From Hyperoplus lanceolatus (Eukaryota > Chordata > Actinopteri > Uranoscopiformes > Ammodytidae): a stretch of DNA of 64,000 nt. Positions 1 through 12,320 of this stretch are shown here, one piece after another. A program made the translations under genes and the position numbers. The DNA is taken from contig CM049406.2 in NCBI GenBank assembly GCA_026929865.2, positions 26,601,001 to 26,665,000 of the forward strand. Direction: 5' to 3'. The stretch's first letter is position 1; every line of letters starts with the position of its first letter. The notes beneath the pieces were generated by a model. The model saw only the letters and a program-made list of their open reading frames with translations, made no database searches and was not told the DNA's origin.

Positions 1-1132
1 ATTTTTGGCTTTGGGCGGTGTCCACCCCCCCTTTCTTTTTGACACACACACACACACAGTGGAACATACATATGTACTGTAGCCTGTGGGTTTGATTCTA
101 AACTGTTCTTATTATTGCTTGTGCTATGTCTGCTTTCTTAAATTAGATTAGTTAATGGTTATTGACTTATGTGTATCGTTTTAATCAACTTGCCTAAGTA
201 AATAAACCCTTACATTTGGATTTTAAGAAGCAGTGTCTGTGATATTTGTGTCTTGTATTTCACTAATTGCTGGTAAATAAGGTCTATGCTCGAATATTCA
301 CTCCTTCATTATCTTAAATGTACATTGTAACCAACTTTGACATTCTCAAGATAAATCCCTTTAACATTATGAGACTGTTTTTCTGATTTGATTCAAAGTT
401 CCCTTTTTCAAAGGGTGGTGCTCCGTAGGTATTAAGTAATTTGATTAGCTTGACTAATTTAATTGATCATTAATTAACAATTTTTCTTAATATTATAATT
501 TCCTTGAAATTAATAATATTCTTGACTTTGACCAAATCTACCCCTTATGAATTCCCAACATTACGAAATGTCAAAGTGAATGTTTTTATAACAGTGGGAT
601 GCGTTCGAGGCGAAGTTATTTGAGGTTCTCATTGATTCTGTTTGTGTGTCAGTGGAGTCTTCACTCACTAACAATTTGTTTTTTAAAGGTTTTATATATT
701 TGTGGTTCTTAAGAATAAAATTCAAAATCAATGTGTTGGGCTACATGATTTTGTGCATAATGTTCAACATGATAATTAAAGGAACTTGCGTTGGTATGTT
801 TTGCACTTTCAACTTCATATTTAATTGGGATGTGCCAAGGCATAATGATTTTGGTTACATACCAATATTTTTAGTTTTTTAATTGCTTTTCTCAATAATT
901 TTTAGAATATTCATAAATCTGATTATTTATTTATTTATTGAAAGTTGTATTCACATATTGAGCTTTCATATTCTATGTTTCATTGCATGTATTAAACATG
1001 TATTAATGTATGATGTTGCATATGTTTACCCTTGATCATCTTTTAGATTATTGGATTTGATAATGTAATAAGAGAAACGATCCATTCTAATGGCTTCCCC
1101 ACTGATATCTATTTTTCACTATATACAGGCAG
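1..1132. other. Left flank, no exon recognised (probably acin1 intron)
   Basis: AT-rich sequence with a short CA run at about 46-58 and many stops in every frame. It ends in a splice acceptor-like tract immediately before the first recognised acin1 exon, so it is probably an acin1 intron. The 5' exons of the long acinus form, including the SAP domain, would then lie left of the window. This is inference; no homology is visible in the stretch itself. Confidence 0.4.
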
Positions 1133-4100
1133 GTGAAGGAGACTGCCATGGCCGAACCAGAGAAGCTTCCAGAGACCTGTGAGGAGGTAAGACACTCAAA
1201 GAACCATGAATCATCTTGGTCCTCAAATCTGTGGGTACCAGAGGACTTAAGGCCAGGACACACCAGTCCGACACGTTCCAACTACCTAAAAACTGGAGTC
1301 GCCGTTTCAGGAAGCTCCAGTCTTCCCGTCGCGGCCACAAAACACACCGAGACGACTGCTTATTTTTCCGTACGCTCTGCGCTTGCGCGGGACGTAATGT
1401 CTCCACAACAGCAGGCGGCGCTAATCTGTATTGTGGCCCGAAAAAATACGAAAGCCGGAAATGATGGGACAGCTCTCTAGAGCATAAACATAGATAGAAA
1501 TACGTATTTATATTTATGGACCATAAGAGCACAATTTTTAGCAGAGAGTGTCGAGCATGGTGTCGAGCAGTCAACAAGGGTTGATGCATGTGAGTACTCG
1601 CAAAACGAAACGAACAAACACATTAAAACGATGGCTAGCTGTTGTTAGCTGTTTGTGCTACCCGCCTCACTTCCGGGCTTCACTGATTCGCTAGCCCTCC
1701 ACCAATCAAATTGCTCCAAATGAAAGACGGTCGGCCGCCGATTGAACATGTTCAATTGGCGCAAAACAAGCCCGACGACCTCTACATCGGCCGACGTCAC
1801 GGCACACACCAAACAGATTCGTGTCCCGACCCCCTACCGACACTACGGCGGCGATTATCTGGCCGGTGTGTCCTGGCCTTTAGGTGGAAGGATCTATTTG
1901 AGCCTGTGTAGTTCAATCTCTATGATTCACACATACTTTGTATTAAACTGGTTACATTACAGTGTAGTTAATTTAATAATGTCTATATTCTTTGTTGGAA
2001 ATCTTTTCTTGACATTTAAAAAAAATTATACTTCCCCTCAACGACTGAAAGAGCCCTTGTCACAAGTGTTAAAATGTGTGTAGGAAATGCGATTTTTACA
2101 GTTGGCTGTTTGTAAAACCTTTGTTGGCACTGTCATAGGCAGAAACAGCAAGGGCATTTTTCTCACTGTGGCTGATGTTTAAACCCCAAATGATTGCTTT
2201 GTTATAAAGGTGCTCATGCCTCTTCCATTGCCCCTTTTGGTACCTGCATACTACCTCTGCCACTACTACTACTACTACTACTGCCGCACCTGTTCCACTG
2301 TCCCCAAGAATCCAGAGTTGACCACAGATAAGCCCCCAAGGCTGCACTACAGAGAGACACCTATGGCAACAAAGGCTGCCTCATTTACATGGATATGGCT
2401 TGCAAGAGCAATTGATTGGACCTCAAGTTTCAAAGAGGGAGTTGGCTAGTCAATGTAGCCTACCTCCTCGTAGCTTTTTATCAACTGATCTGGCTGTTTG
2501 CCTTTTTTAAAGTCAACATGAAGAAGAGACGAGCAAGGATGTGTACTCGCATCAAGTCAAGGCTCCTGTGAGATCTTCTATACAACTCGGTATTTCTAAG
2601 ACTGTTTCACCTTGAGACATTTTAACCCACTCACAAAGACATGTTGGGCATTAAGGACAAGTCTTTTAATGTGGTTGGTGAACTCGAACAGGCTTGAAAG
2701 AGGACATTTTGGATTTTGGTAATATCTTGGAATTGTATTGAGATTTCTCCAGCAAATACCATTCTTGGATACTAAAAGAGTTTTCAAAGGAGCTAATGCT
2801 TTTATCTGGACTCAATGGACTTGACCGTTTGTAATTGTACTGAAGAAGGACCTACCATATTTGTCCTGTTCTACAACAGCCATCGCCAGATTATTGCTAC
2901 TGGTGACTCTCGGTATGAATTTACTGTGGCCCAAGCACAAATGAACATTATCATCAAAAGTCTGGATTTTTCCTCAAAGTGACTATTGACAATATTCATC
3001 ATCTGGTCTCCAATTCCTTGGACTTGTTTCTTTCTAAGAGCCTGCCACATTTCTAAAAGGACTAATGCCAAAACACCTGAAGATGACTGCTTTGGCTTAA
3101 AGCATTTCAAAGCCCCCACCCAAATGAACTATTGAATCCAACCTGCCAACCAACCAGCTTTAAGATATTCATCCAAACATCTCAGCCACCTTTGATTGGA
3201 CCCTTGTTGCCTAGATACAGTACATGCAGTCGTGATTGGGCCATATCCAAACCAGTAAGGATCAGGTGTCAGTGGTACCAGGGAATAAGTAGACGTTTAC
3301 TCAATGTTATATTCCATACAGTTATTTTGAAAATGCTTAGTTTCCATGTAGTCTCTGCTGGGAGAAGCAGCATTTTAAACATGTTTATCATAATTTTATC
3401 TACTGCAGTTTAACCAAAATGGTTCTAAACATCTGTTAAATAATTATTTTTAATTTATTTTCACTTCTGTGAAACTAATTTGAGTTAATTTGTTCATTCG
3501 GACACAAAGTTTTAAAAAAAATAGTTTTTAGTGCCAGAATTTAAACTGCAGTATATCCATCAGATCCTTCTTTGTATGATAGAGACTGCAACTACAGTTT
3601 ATTCTTCAAACGTAGTACTAGAGAATCTATAGGAATAGATTATTAGGTAATTTTGAATTGAATGTACCTAACTACCTGTACAGTACAAGAACACAGCTCG
3701 GTGCCAGTCAGTAGACCTGAATTTGGGGGGAAACTTTACACAGCAGTTTCTATCATTCACTCTCAGGTCCTACTTGTCGCCCTTCCTTTTATTGTGCCAC
3801 CTTTCCTCCAACCTGTCCTTGACCTTTTGTCTCCATCCTTAGTATCTGCCTCTCACCTCTCCCATGTATCTTGGGTTGTTTTTGTTTTGTGTTGCAGACA
3901 CCGAAGGCCTTCTCAGCTCGTAAGATCTCTCTTAGCAGTGAGTGAACCCTCCGGGCTTACCCTCTTCTTAACCATGATTTATAATGTATCTTAAGTGTTG
4001 ATTTTTTGCCTCTTCAATCTCATTTTATTATAAGTTCCAGTATTTATAATGTGTTATTGGCATTATACGTTTAAGGTTTGGGAAATCAAGCTAAATCTTA

Positions 4101-7100
4101 AATAATTGGGATTGCATGATTGTGATCTGCTGTTTTAAAAACATGTTGTGGCCAGAACACAGTATTGTTGCATGGATTCATAAGGTAATGTATTATTTTC
4201 CTGCATGCCATGTGCCTGAGGATTCAATTGATTTTGTTCTTGTCAAATTAGGCAGTAAATCGTCCCCAGGCACTGGCAGTGCAGAGGGCGAGCAGGATTC
4301 TGGGGCCTCGCTTGGTCGCAAGAGGAGATGGGGATCCAGCACAGCTGTCACTGCCAAGAAACCTTCCATCAGCATCACCACAGACTCACTCAAGGTACTT
4401 GCAGCATAATGAGACTGATATTGTGTTGCTTAGTTGCACTATGAGGCACTTCCACTTTCAACTCTGATTGAATATAAAAATCCCATTCATCCTGTGCTTT
4501 TTGCCTTCAGTCACTCATCCCAGACATTGGGCCATGTCTGGGCCAAGAGGCAGTAGTGGACCTTCACCTGGAGGAAGCTGTCCTTTCTGAGGCAGAGGAT
4601 GAAGAGAGGGAGCGCTCTGACCAGGATCTACAGATCAGACGCACTGTCACACAGGTTGGTCTGCAGTACAGCTATTAACTGGGAAACACAAATAACTCCC
4701 AACTGTGAAATGTAGAGCTCTCCTCGTGAAATTCTGAGTCTTGCATGCATCTCATAATCATGCATTGTTCTTGTTAATTCCATCTTTCTCCTGCAGGTGG
4801 TGCATTCAGAGAACCAGGAGAATGGACAGATGGAGACAAAGAGGAGCAGGTGTGAGGAGTTGGAGGATGAAGACCTGCAGGGAGACCTGGAGAAGACAAG
4901 AGAGCGTGAAGAGAAGATGGATTCCTCATTCCCTGCAGCCATGGACACCCAGTCTCCATCACATACCAGCCATGATGTAGAAATCAACACTGGTAATGGA
5001 TCTTTCAAATTTGGTCTTTTATCTAGCATTAAATTCATCCAAATGAATTCCTAAAAATGTTTAGACATTGAAACAATATAATATACATGCTGTACTTTAC
5101 ATTTTGCGTTAAATAGCCTTTTTCTTTAAAGGTACATTTAACAGGGCTTGGTTTCTGTTATGACAGGATAAAAAAGGTTTATTAAGTGTGTTATCTGTTT
5201 AAAAAAAAATGTAGTTAGTGTCGTTTATATTATAATTAAAATGTGTCAGAGTAGTAATGGATATGATCTTTTTTACCCTAGTGACCCCGAGCGACACTCT
5301 AATTCGCCGCTCCATCAGCCAGCAGAAAACAGGAGTTTCCATAACAATCGATGACCCTGTTCGCACGGCCCGGCAGCCATCACCACCTCGTGGCAAAGTC
5401 TCCAGCATTGTCCACATCAGCAACCTGGTGAGAGACCATAACTCCCAGTGCATCATCTTTCATAGGGCATACAACTCTGCTTTAGAAATATGTATGGACA
5501 TGTTTATATTTATTATCTTTAACTCAATGCACAGTTTTTATTTTTCTTGACAAATCCATGTATAATGTTTTATAGGATATAATACACATTTTAATCAGAT
5601 TAATCACAGGGTAGCTGTGGATCAATCACTATTCGAAATCAGATTTTCTCTGTATATTGTTGTAGGAACAGAAATAGGAATGCCAGAAGGTGGATTTATA
5701 CATTAACATTTGTTTTTTTTTAATCATGGCAAATCCAAATGATGGTGTTAATACTGAAAAATAATATCAAACAAAAACATACCACCTCATAATTCAATTT
5801 GGCTATCTATTTGCTATGCCTCTGAGCAAATATATAGAATGGCATTTATTTGGTGTTCTACACTAGAATCAACGGATAAATGTGTGTTTTCATATATGTG
5901 CATGACATTAAGTTCAAACATTTCTGGTCAAGTTTTGCATCCCTGCATACAACTTGATTGCAGTCCGTGGTGTGTGTGACTGTGTGTCTGTTTGTGTGCG
6001 GGCCCACATTCTGGGTGACTGTTAATCTGTGCCAGAAAGCCGACATTATGTTGACGCATTAATCACACACACATCTGAAAACTGCAGACGGGTTTAGTCC
6101 TCCCGTGCACTGAACAAAGACAATGTTGCTTCTCCTGTTGCTTCCGACAGCAACCGCCGCCCACGAAACACACGTGGCCACTTGCAGGTCAAAACAAAAC
6201 GTGCTGCTACGTGCATCGCTCATTGTGCCCAGTCCCGATCCTGGGTCAGCCATAACTTTAAAGCCACGACTAGTGCAGAGTGGCTGTCATTTTGCCCCCA
6301 CTGTTATTCATTGTGTAAATCAGTGTATTGATGAGTGCTCACTGTCATTTTGTGTAGGTGAGGCCGTTCACTCTGGGGCAGCTTAAGGAACTGCTCAGCA
6401 GAACTGGCACCCTGGTGGAAGAAGGCTTCTGGATTGACAAAATCAAGTCTCACTGCTTTGTCACTGTGAGTTATTACAAGCATGTGTTTTCCCTCTAGCT
6501 CTGGACTAAAATGCATTTGGCCTGTGTAGGGTTCCTGTGTGTCTCATAAAGCTATTTTCTTCTCTGTGTGTAGTACTGTAGCCCAGAGGAGGCAGTCGCT
6601 ACACGGGCAGCTCTCCATGGAGTGAAATGGCCTCAGAGCAATCCAAAAGTCCTTAACGTAGACTTCTGCCAGCAGGATCAGGTAAGACCGCATTGTCATA
6701 AGTCTGTTTCTCTCTGAAGCCCACATTGCTTAGCCATCTGTAGCCTGAGCATATCTCTTGCTTTGTAGCTGGACTTCCACAAAGGCCTGGGCACAGCCAG
6801 CAGACCAGGAGCAGAGGAACAGGGCCCTGGTACCGGCCGTGGGCGAGCCTCTGGCCTGCCCTCTCTCCTCCCAGAGCGAGACCAGTGGGCCGAGCGTGAG
6901 CGCGAGATGGAGCGCCGGGAGAGGGCTCGAGCAGATCGGGAGTGGGATCGAGACAAGGTCAAACCCGGAGAAGAGAAGGAGGGAGGCCCCCTGAGGTCAC
7001 GCTCCAGGGAGAGACGCCGCAAAGAGAGGGGAAAGAGCAAGGAGAAGAAAACAGAGAAGAAAGGTAGGAGAGCCTGACTCGAGATTGGACTGTAATAACA

Positions 7101-7914
7101 TGTAAAATCGCTTTTGTTTTATACCATAGAGTTAAAAAAAATTATTGATTAGTTGAACGAGAAGATGTAAATCTGCAATTATTTAAGTGATTGATATGTG
7201 GTTTAATCAACAAAGACTTCACCTATGGATTTATTTTTTTATATAACACTTTATAAACTAAAATATTAATTGACATATTTTGCTGAATAATTCAAAATGA
7301 ACAACATTTGAAAGTCATTGTTGCAGCCCTAATACTGTGGTGGTGTCGTCTTTTTTTGGCAGAGAAAGCAGCTGAGGATCCCCCGGCAAAGCTGCTTGAT
7401 GATCTATTCCGCAAAACAAAAGCAGCTCCTTGCATATACTGGCTTCCACTTACAGAGGAACAGGTGAGACAGAAACCAGTTCATACTCCAAGCTTGCTGC
7501 TTTTATTGCACAACTTTGCCGTACATGGCCCATATATCTAGTTTAAGTCTTGAAGTTAAGTCTCAAAGTCTTACATTGTGTGCATTCTGCTAATGTTAGG
7601 TTGTTCAGCGGGAAGCAGCCAGAGCAGAACGGACGAAGGAGCGTGAGAAACAGAGGAAGGAGCTGGAAGAGGAGGAGAAAAAAAGGGAAGAAGAGCGTAA
7701 AGAGAGGATGAAAGCTGGAGGCGGCACAGCAGGAGAGCGGAGTGAGGGAGAGAAGGACAAGGAGAGAGACAGGGACAGAGACCGAGGTAGGGAGAGAGAA
7801 AGGGAGAGGGAGAACGACAAACGCAGGGATGGCTACCGTAGGCCAGGGGGCAGCGGGGCAGGCGGGGGGCGTCGCTCATGCAGCCGCAGCGACCCGCGAG
7901 ATAGGCGGCGTTAA
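1133..7914 (+). CDS. acin1: Acinus (apoptotic chromatin condensation inducer 1), 3' part
   Basis: Acinus is a nuclear scaffold of the ASAP complex, with RNPS1 and SAP18, and works in splicing and exon-junction function. Exons read by splice sites and phase: 1133-1186, 3898-3937, 4252-4394, 4511-4654, 4797-4992, 5282-5427, 6358-6465, 6574-6681, 6769-7063, 7363-7463, 7600-7914. Together they are 1650 nt, in frame, 549 codons plus stop. Recognised parts in order: a conserved [19 protein letters not shown] block; [19 protein letters not shown]; the RRM beginning [20 protein letters not shown]; the RNPS1/SAP18-binding motif [20 protein letters not shown]; then an E/K/R-rich helix and RE/RD repeats ending in DPRDRRR. 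The N-terminal SAP domain is not in the window. The first two exons are assigned by phase and sequence feel, less surely than the rest. An internal ATG lies at 1148. Confidence 0.93.
1290..1900. promoter_or_regulatory. CpG-rich segment, candidate internal or bidirectional promoter in acin1
   Basis: Within otherwise AT-rich intron sequence this stretch has many CpGs (for example around 1325-1440 and 1720-1850), an ETS-like ACTTCCGGG at about 1669 and a CCAAT at about 1702. Mammalian acinus is known to have short forms made from internal starts. A possible short first exon ends at 1589, where ATG CAT is followed by GTGAGT in phase 0 with the next exon at 3898. No transcript evidence is available, so the promoter role is inference. 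Confidence 0.4.
1901..3897. other. acin1 intron sequence
   Basis: No exon recognised. Contains a short (CTA)n tract at about 2262-2282 and several chance ORFs. It ends in the acceptor TTGCAG before the 3898 exon. Confidence 0.5.
5428..6357. other. acin1 intron between the linker exon and the RRM exon
   Basis: About 930 bases bounded by GTGAGA and a GTGTAG acceptor. Nothing else recognised; short ORFs here have no family resemblance. Confidence 0.6.
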
Positions 7915-8880
7915 AAAGGCCAATCAAAGCGATGAAACTGTCCTAGAGACCACATTTCACCTCTTCCATTTGCCTTTCACTACATGTACTTTGTTACAAC
8001 TAAGACCCAACAAAGGACCAACTGATGTCGTCATCATCTCTCAAATTGTCACCTTTTTTAAAGTACATCTACAGTACACCTACACAGTCTTGTTTAAAGG
8101 GGACCATGAATTTTTGCAGTGTTGTTTCCCAGAGTGCTGTACGTCTCGCTCCTGTCAAGGCTTGATTTCATTATATTTTTTTTTCCAACTTTTTGCTCTC
8201 GTCTTTCGTCTTGACAGCATAGCAGTATGGCACACTGGGTGATTTTTAATAATCTCCTTCAATGTTCCCCAAAAGTGTAGGTGCCAATTTTTATTTGCTA
8301 TCATTGTCGTCGCCTCAGTGTTTTAACAGCTCTGCAATTTGGAGGAAGAATCCTTTTGTTGCTGCATGTAGTCAAAGGCTCTCCTCGGCAGTCCTGCCTA
8401 AAGAGAAAACTCTGCCCTCTGCTCAAATCTAAAAATATTGGATTAGGTGTGTTTGGCATTTTGTACAGACATAGATTACTCAAAATCAAGTCTTTTAAAT
8501 GAGGCAGCTCGGGCATTTTTGGACATGTGTGGACTAACTACAAAGGCAATGCAGTGATTCCCTCCCACTTGATTTAGTTAAGAGATGAGACGGTTCTCTG
8601 TGGGAGGGGATCTATGTCTGTTACACCTGACACAAATTATGATTATGTCCTTTTCATTGGTCTCTTCTTGCTCCCTCTAATGATCTTACCTTGTAGTGTC
8701 AATACAGGCCCAAGAGGGGAGGTTGCATTATAAGTTTTCTCACCAATGGTTTTAATATTGTTTTGTAATCATTATTTTATCATTTTAGTACCAAGGTTTG
8801 TTTGTTTTTTTAATTTCTTCTTTGAGTACGCCTATCAGTGGTGAATGTACAAATAATAAAAATTGAAATTTGAAATTCTC
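7915..8880 (+). terminator. acin1 3' UTR with poly(A) signal AATAAA at 8855-8860
   Basis: After the acin1 stop the sequence is T-rich and non-coding. The first good AATAAA is at 8855-8860, giving a 3' UTR of roughly 950 bases. The cleavage site is inferred. Confidence 0.65.
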
Positions 8881-9775
8881 GTGATGTTTCTTTTCCACTT
8901 TCCCTCTTGATGGCGTTTGTAGTTTCATATATGTATTGCTCCTGGGGATGATGGATTAAAAATATCACTTTTTACTACTTACCGGTAATAACTCTGTATC
9001 CATCTTACCAGTTAAATGTGCGGCTACACTTAGAATCCACAAGGTGTCAGTCACACCACGTTGTTGCCAAAGTCAGTCATGGCATTTGACACGAGGACAA
9101 TGGCTTCCAAGCAGTCAAGTTAAAACTAAAAATATGAAAGAAGTTAATGCTCTAGTGAGGATACACTGATCTTCCAGCAACTTCTTCAATCCCCATGTTG
9201 GAAAATTCCTCTTTCCCCTTAATGCCATCTCAATGTGGCAACCAATGGTATTTATCAGTTAACTTTTACATCTTAGTTTTGTGGTTTCCTCCATGTTAGG
9301 GAATGTTTGCTTTCTGAACCATCCTTCTGCATTGCCCACTCTTCACTTCTCTTAGTCTGCTGTAAGTCATTAATTTGCCCTCTTCCCTCCTCTTCCGTTG
9401 TTCCATTGCTCCGGTCTTGACGTTCATCCTGCAGAGCTCAGCAGTGCTCCTATGTAATTACAGCCCTATGGTCGCTGAGCATAACATTTTTCTGCCCTGA
9501 TGCAACTCAGTGTGTCTGGACTCTGTGAGGACCAGTGGATCCTTCACCCTGGCATCTCTCTGGCAGCCCAGGAACACATTTCTAAAAGGGGCTGCCTAGT
9601 TGGAATGAGAGTGATTGATAGGATGTCGTGTTTCTTCTCTGATGAAGACAATGAACTTTGATGTTAAGAAGACACTTGTTTGAGGGTGGATGTGTGTCTG
9701 GCAGTTGGCGGTTTTGAAGATAAGTTGAACAACGGAGCTAGGTGATGTGCTAGTCAACAACTGCTTTAATATACA

Positions 9776-10120
9776 GGCTGCGTTCTAATACCCATACTTC
9801 CCTGCTATTTAGTATGTTAGAAAAGTAGTTACAATGTCCCAATACATGTCAGTTGCAGCATGCTGAAAGCAATGAAGACCCAGAATCCACTGCTCACTTT
9901 GACTGAGACTCTGAGTGAAAACAACCAGCGACGCAACAGATATACTGTATAGGCAAAAAGCAAGTTAAAGTTGCGATGCTATGTTGAAAGAAATATGTAA
10001 TTAGATTGTCTCTGTAGAGTTTGAGGGCACAGTGTGATAAGAGATTAAAGTGAGAAATATTGTTTCGCAAAAAATCCCCAAACGTAGGCAACGTAAGTGG
10101 CGTCATTGATTGCCAATGTT
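9776..10120. repeat. Interspersed element sharing its end with the element at 51228-51431
   Basis: Begins with a TGCGTTCTAATACCCATACT-type sequence followed by TTTAGTATG. The same run occurs inverted at the right end of the short element at 51228-51431. Two copies in one window indicate a dispersed repeat. The right boundary is not resolved. Confidence 0.5.
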
Positions 10121-12214
10121 GATATTGTCCACGTTTTTAAATCTTCATGACAATGACTGGCATCCACAGAAACTGAAGAATTAAGATTCTTTTTATTTGT
10201 CTTCGGTTGCGAACTGACCTAGATTGGCATAGACCAGATCCAACTTTGTCCCATCAATCGTCGCACCCACATCGCATTTAGCTCACTATGCCGGTGCCTG
10301 CCTTTTAAAGGAAGTGACATAATAGATCCTCCCAAAAGAGGCAACAGGAGCAGTCTATCCACTGGAAATTGAGCCACCCAAAGAAGAACCATTGCATAGG
10401 GAGAGTTTTAGTTTGCTTATTCCACATTGTGAATACTGAAGTCCTTTTTAAAAATTCAAAGTGCAAAACTGCCTATACTGCATCTTTAACCTGGGATAAG
10501 AAGAGTTCTCTCAGTTCTGTCCTGGACCTGTCCAGCTCAGAGGAATGCCAGATTCAGTAAAGATCCCTCCCAGCAATTCTAAAAGTGAAACAGCTGGACG
10601 GCAAAGATGAAGACATGACTCTGCAGTGGTGGGTCTTTGTACAGAACTGCTGGTGACAGTTGGAGGACCACGGCAGACCACCTGTGTGTCTGGTGTTGCG
10701 TCCAGGTCAGTGGTAAAGGTCTCCATGGCCAACCAGTCAAAGGAGCAAGGCCTCTCTAATGCTGACGAGTGGGCAGTAAAAAAAACACAATGTTTTTGCT
10801 CTGTAAGCAGTGCCCTCCCCCTCCTCAGTGTAACCACATATGTCTTTGTGTTCAGCACTGTTCAGAACTCAACATAGAGGCCCACGCGGCTCCACTTTCA
10901 AAGGCAACCTCTGATGTGGCCTTTCTGATCTCGGCATGTCTCGCTGACTTTCCTCTGACTTGGAGGTTTTCTATCGTTGTTCTATTTACCCAATCGTTTC
11001 CCTCAGTGTTGGGCTCTCTCTATCTCTCGTTCTCGTTCACACTCGCTGTCGTAGATTTCCTTTTTAAAGTTTGACTGAAGGGAAGCTGGCTCATGTCATG
11101 AAAACACATGCAAGAAGAGTTTGGAGAGATGATATAAGAGAGGGATATCTTGACAGTCGGTCTAAACCATTCCTTGAAGTTCAAACTTCCCTTTATGTAT
11201 ACACACCCCTCCCCCTCCTTTTGCGATGACATGTATGTGCTTATGGAAACCAGATGTGCCCTGTTGCAATGGAAGAGGCGGTGAGAGAATGAAAAAACCA
11301 AACTTGAGTTCGTATGATACTTAATTTACAGACTGCAGGAGATGTGGGGACTGTAGGGAGTGAGAATAGGGGGTTTTGGGTTGGTAAGAGTTCAGATGGG
11401 GACTGTATATGTATGTTTAAATGTCAAAAGAAATATTCCCACCATCTGACAAGGTCCCGAGCCAAGCCAGGGGGCTTTCCTTGCTGGTTCAGGTGGAGGG
11501 TAGCTGGGCTAGGAGAGTCCGAATCAGCATCTCCTACGACGGAGGTGTTTTTGTGCAAGCTTGGGTAACCACGCCATATGAGACTGGGTTTTGAAAAATA
11601 AAATGCAATGTAATGCTGATTGTTCAACTTCCTTGCACCTGTATTTCTTTCAGCCTGCACAATACTTCTGTCCGACATTTAAAAGCGACTGCCCCCACTA
11701 ACTGCACCACACCCATTCCGAAGTGCAGACATTGTGTTCAATTGTTACAAAAGTAGACACATAGCTTTAAAGTGATAGCTTTAAGCAGATTCAGCACTGA
11801 GGGGGCATACACTTGTAAAACTGTGTGGCTAAAGAAAACAGTTCCTAAACCAAGCAGTTCGTAAAATACACAATGAAACAGAGAAAACTGAGATTGAGCA
11901 CACACACAAAAAGTTAAGTTAGGGAATGTCTTTTTCCAAGCATAGCTCCATGCCTAATGCTTAATGGATTAATAAGATGCAGACATAACGGAAAAATAGT
12001 ATTAGGTATTGATCCCTGTCTCTTTAACTGCCAGTGTACACCCCAAATATACCGCATGTGTGATAGCAGCAGCTGAATAACACCCTTACTGTACACTCTG
12101 TACAGTATCCTGTTTAAATATATATATTTTTTTAAACTATGAAGAACGTTAATAGAAAGCAAACTAACACTGAGACACCATTAACCTTTTTCACAGCATT
12201 CTGTCATAATGCTG

Positions 12215-12320
12215 ATTTTTTAGATTTCTTTATTTAAAAGGGACAGCGCACATTAATAAACATGAGCACCAAAGTTCAACATGTAAATGTTGATAATGCT
12301 GGCTTCATTCTATTTGTGTC
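12215..12320. repeat. Possible interspersed repeat fragment
   Basis: The stretch TTTATTTAAAAGGGACAGCGCACATTAATAAAC resembles a sequence I associate with dispersed teleost repeats. This is recollection of a pattern, with no second copy in the window. Confidence 0.25.
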
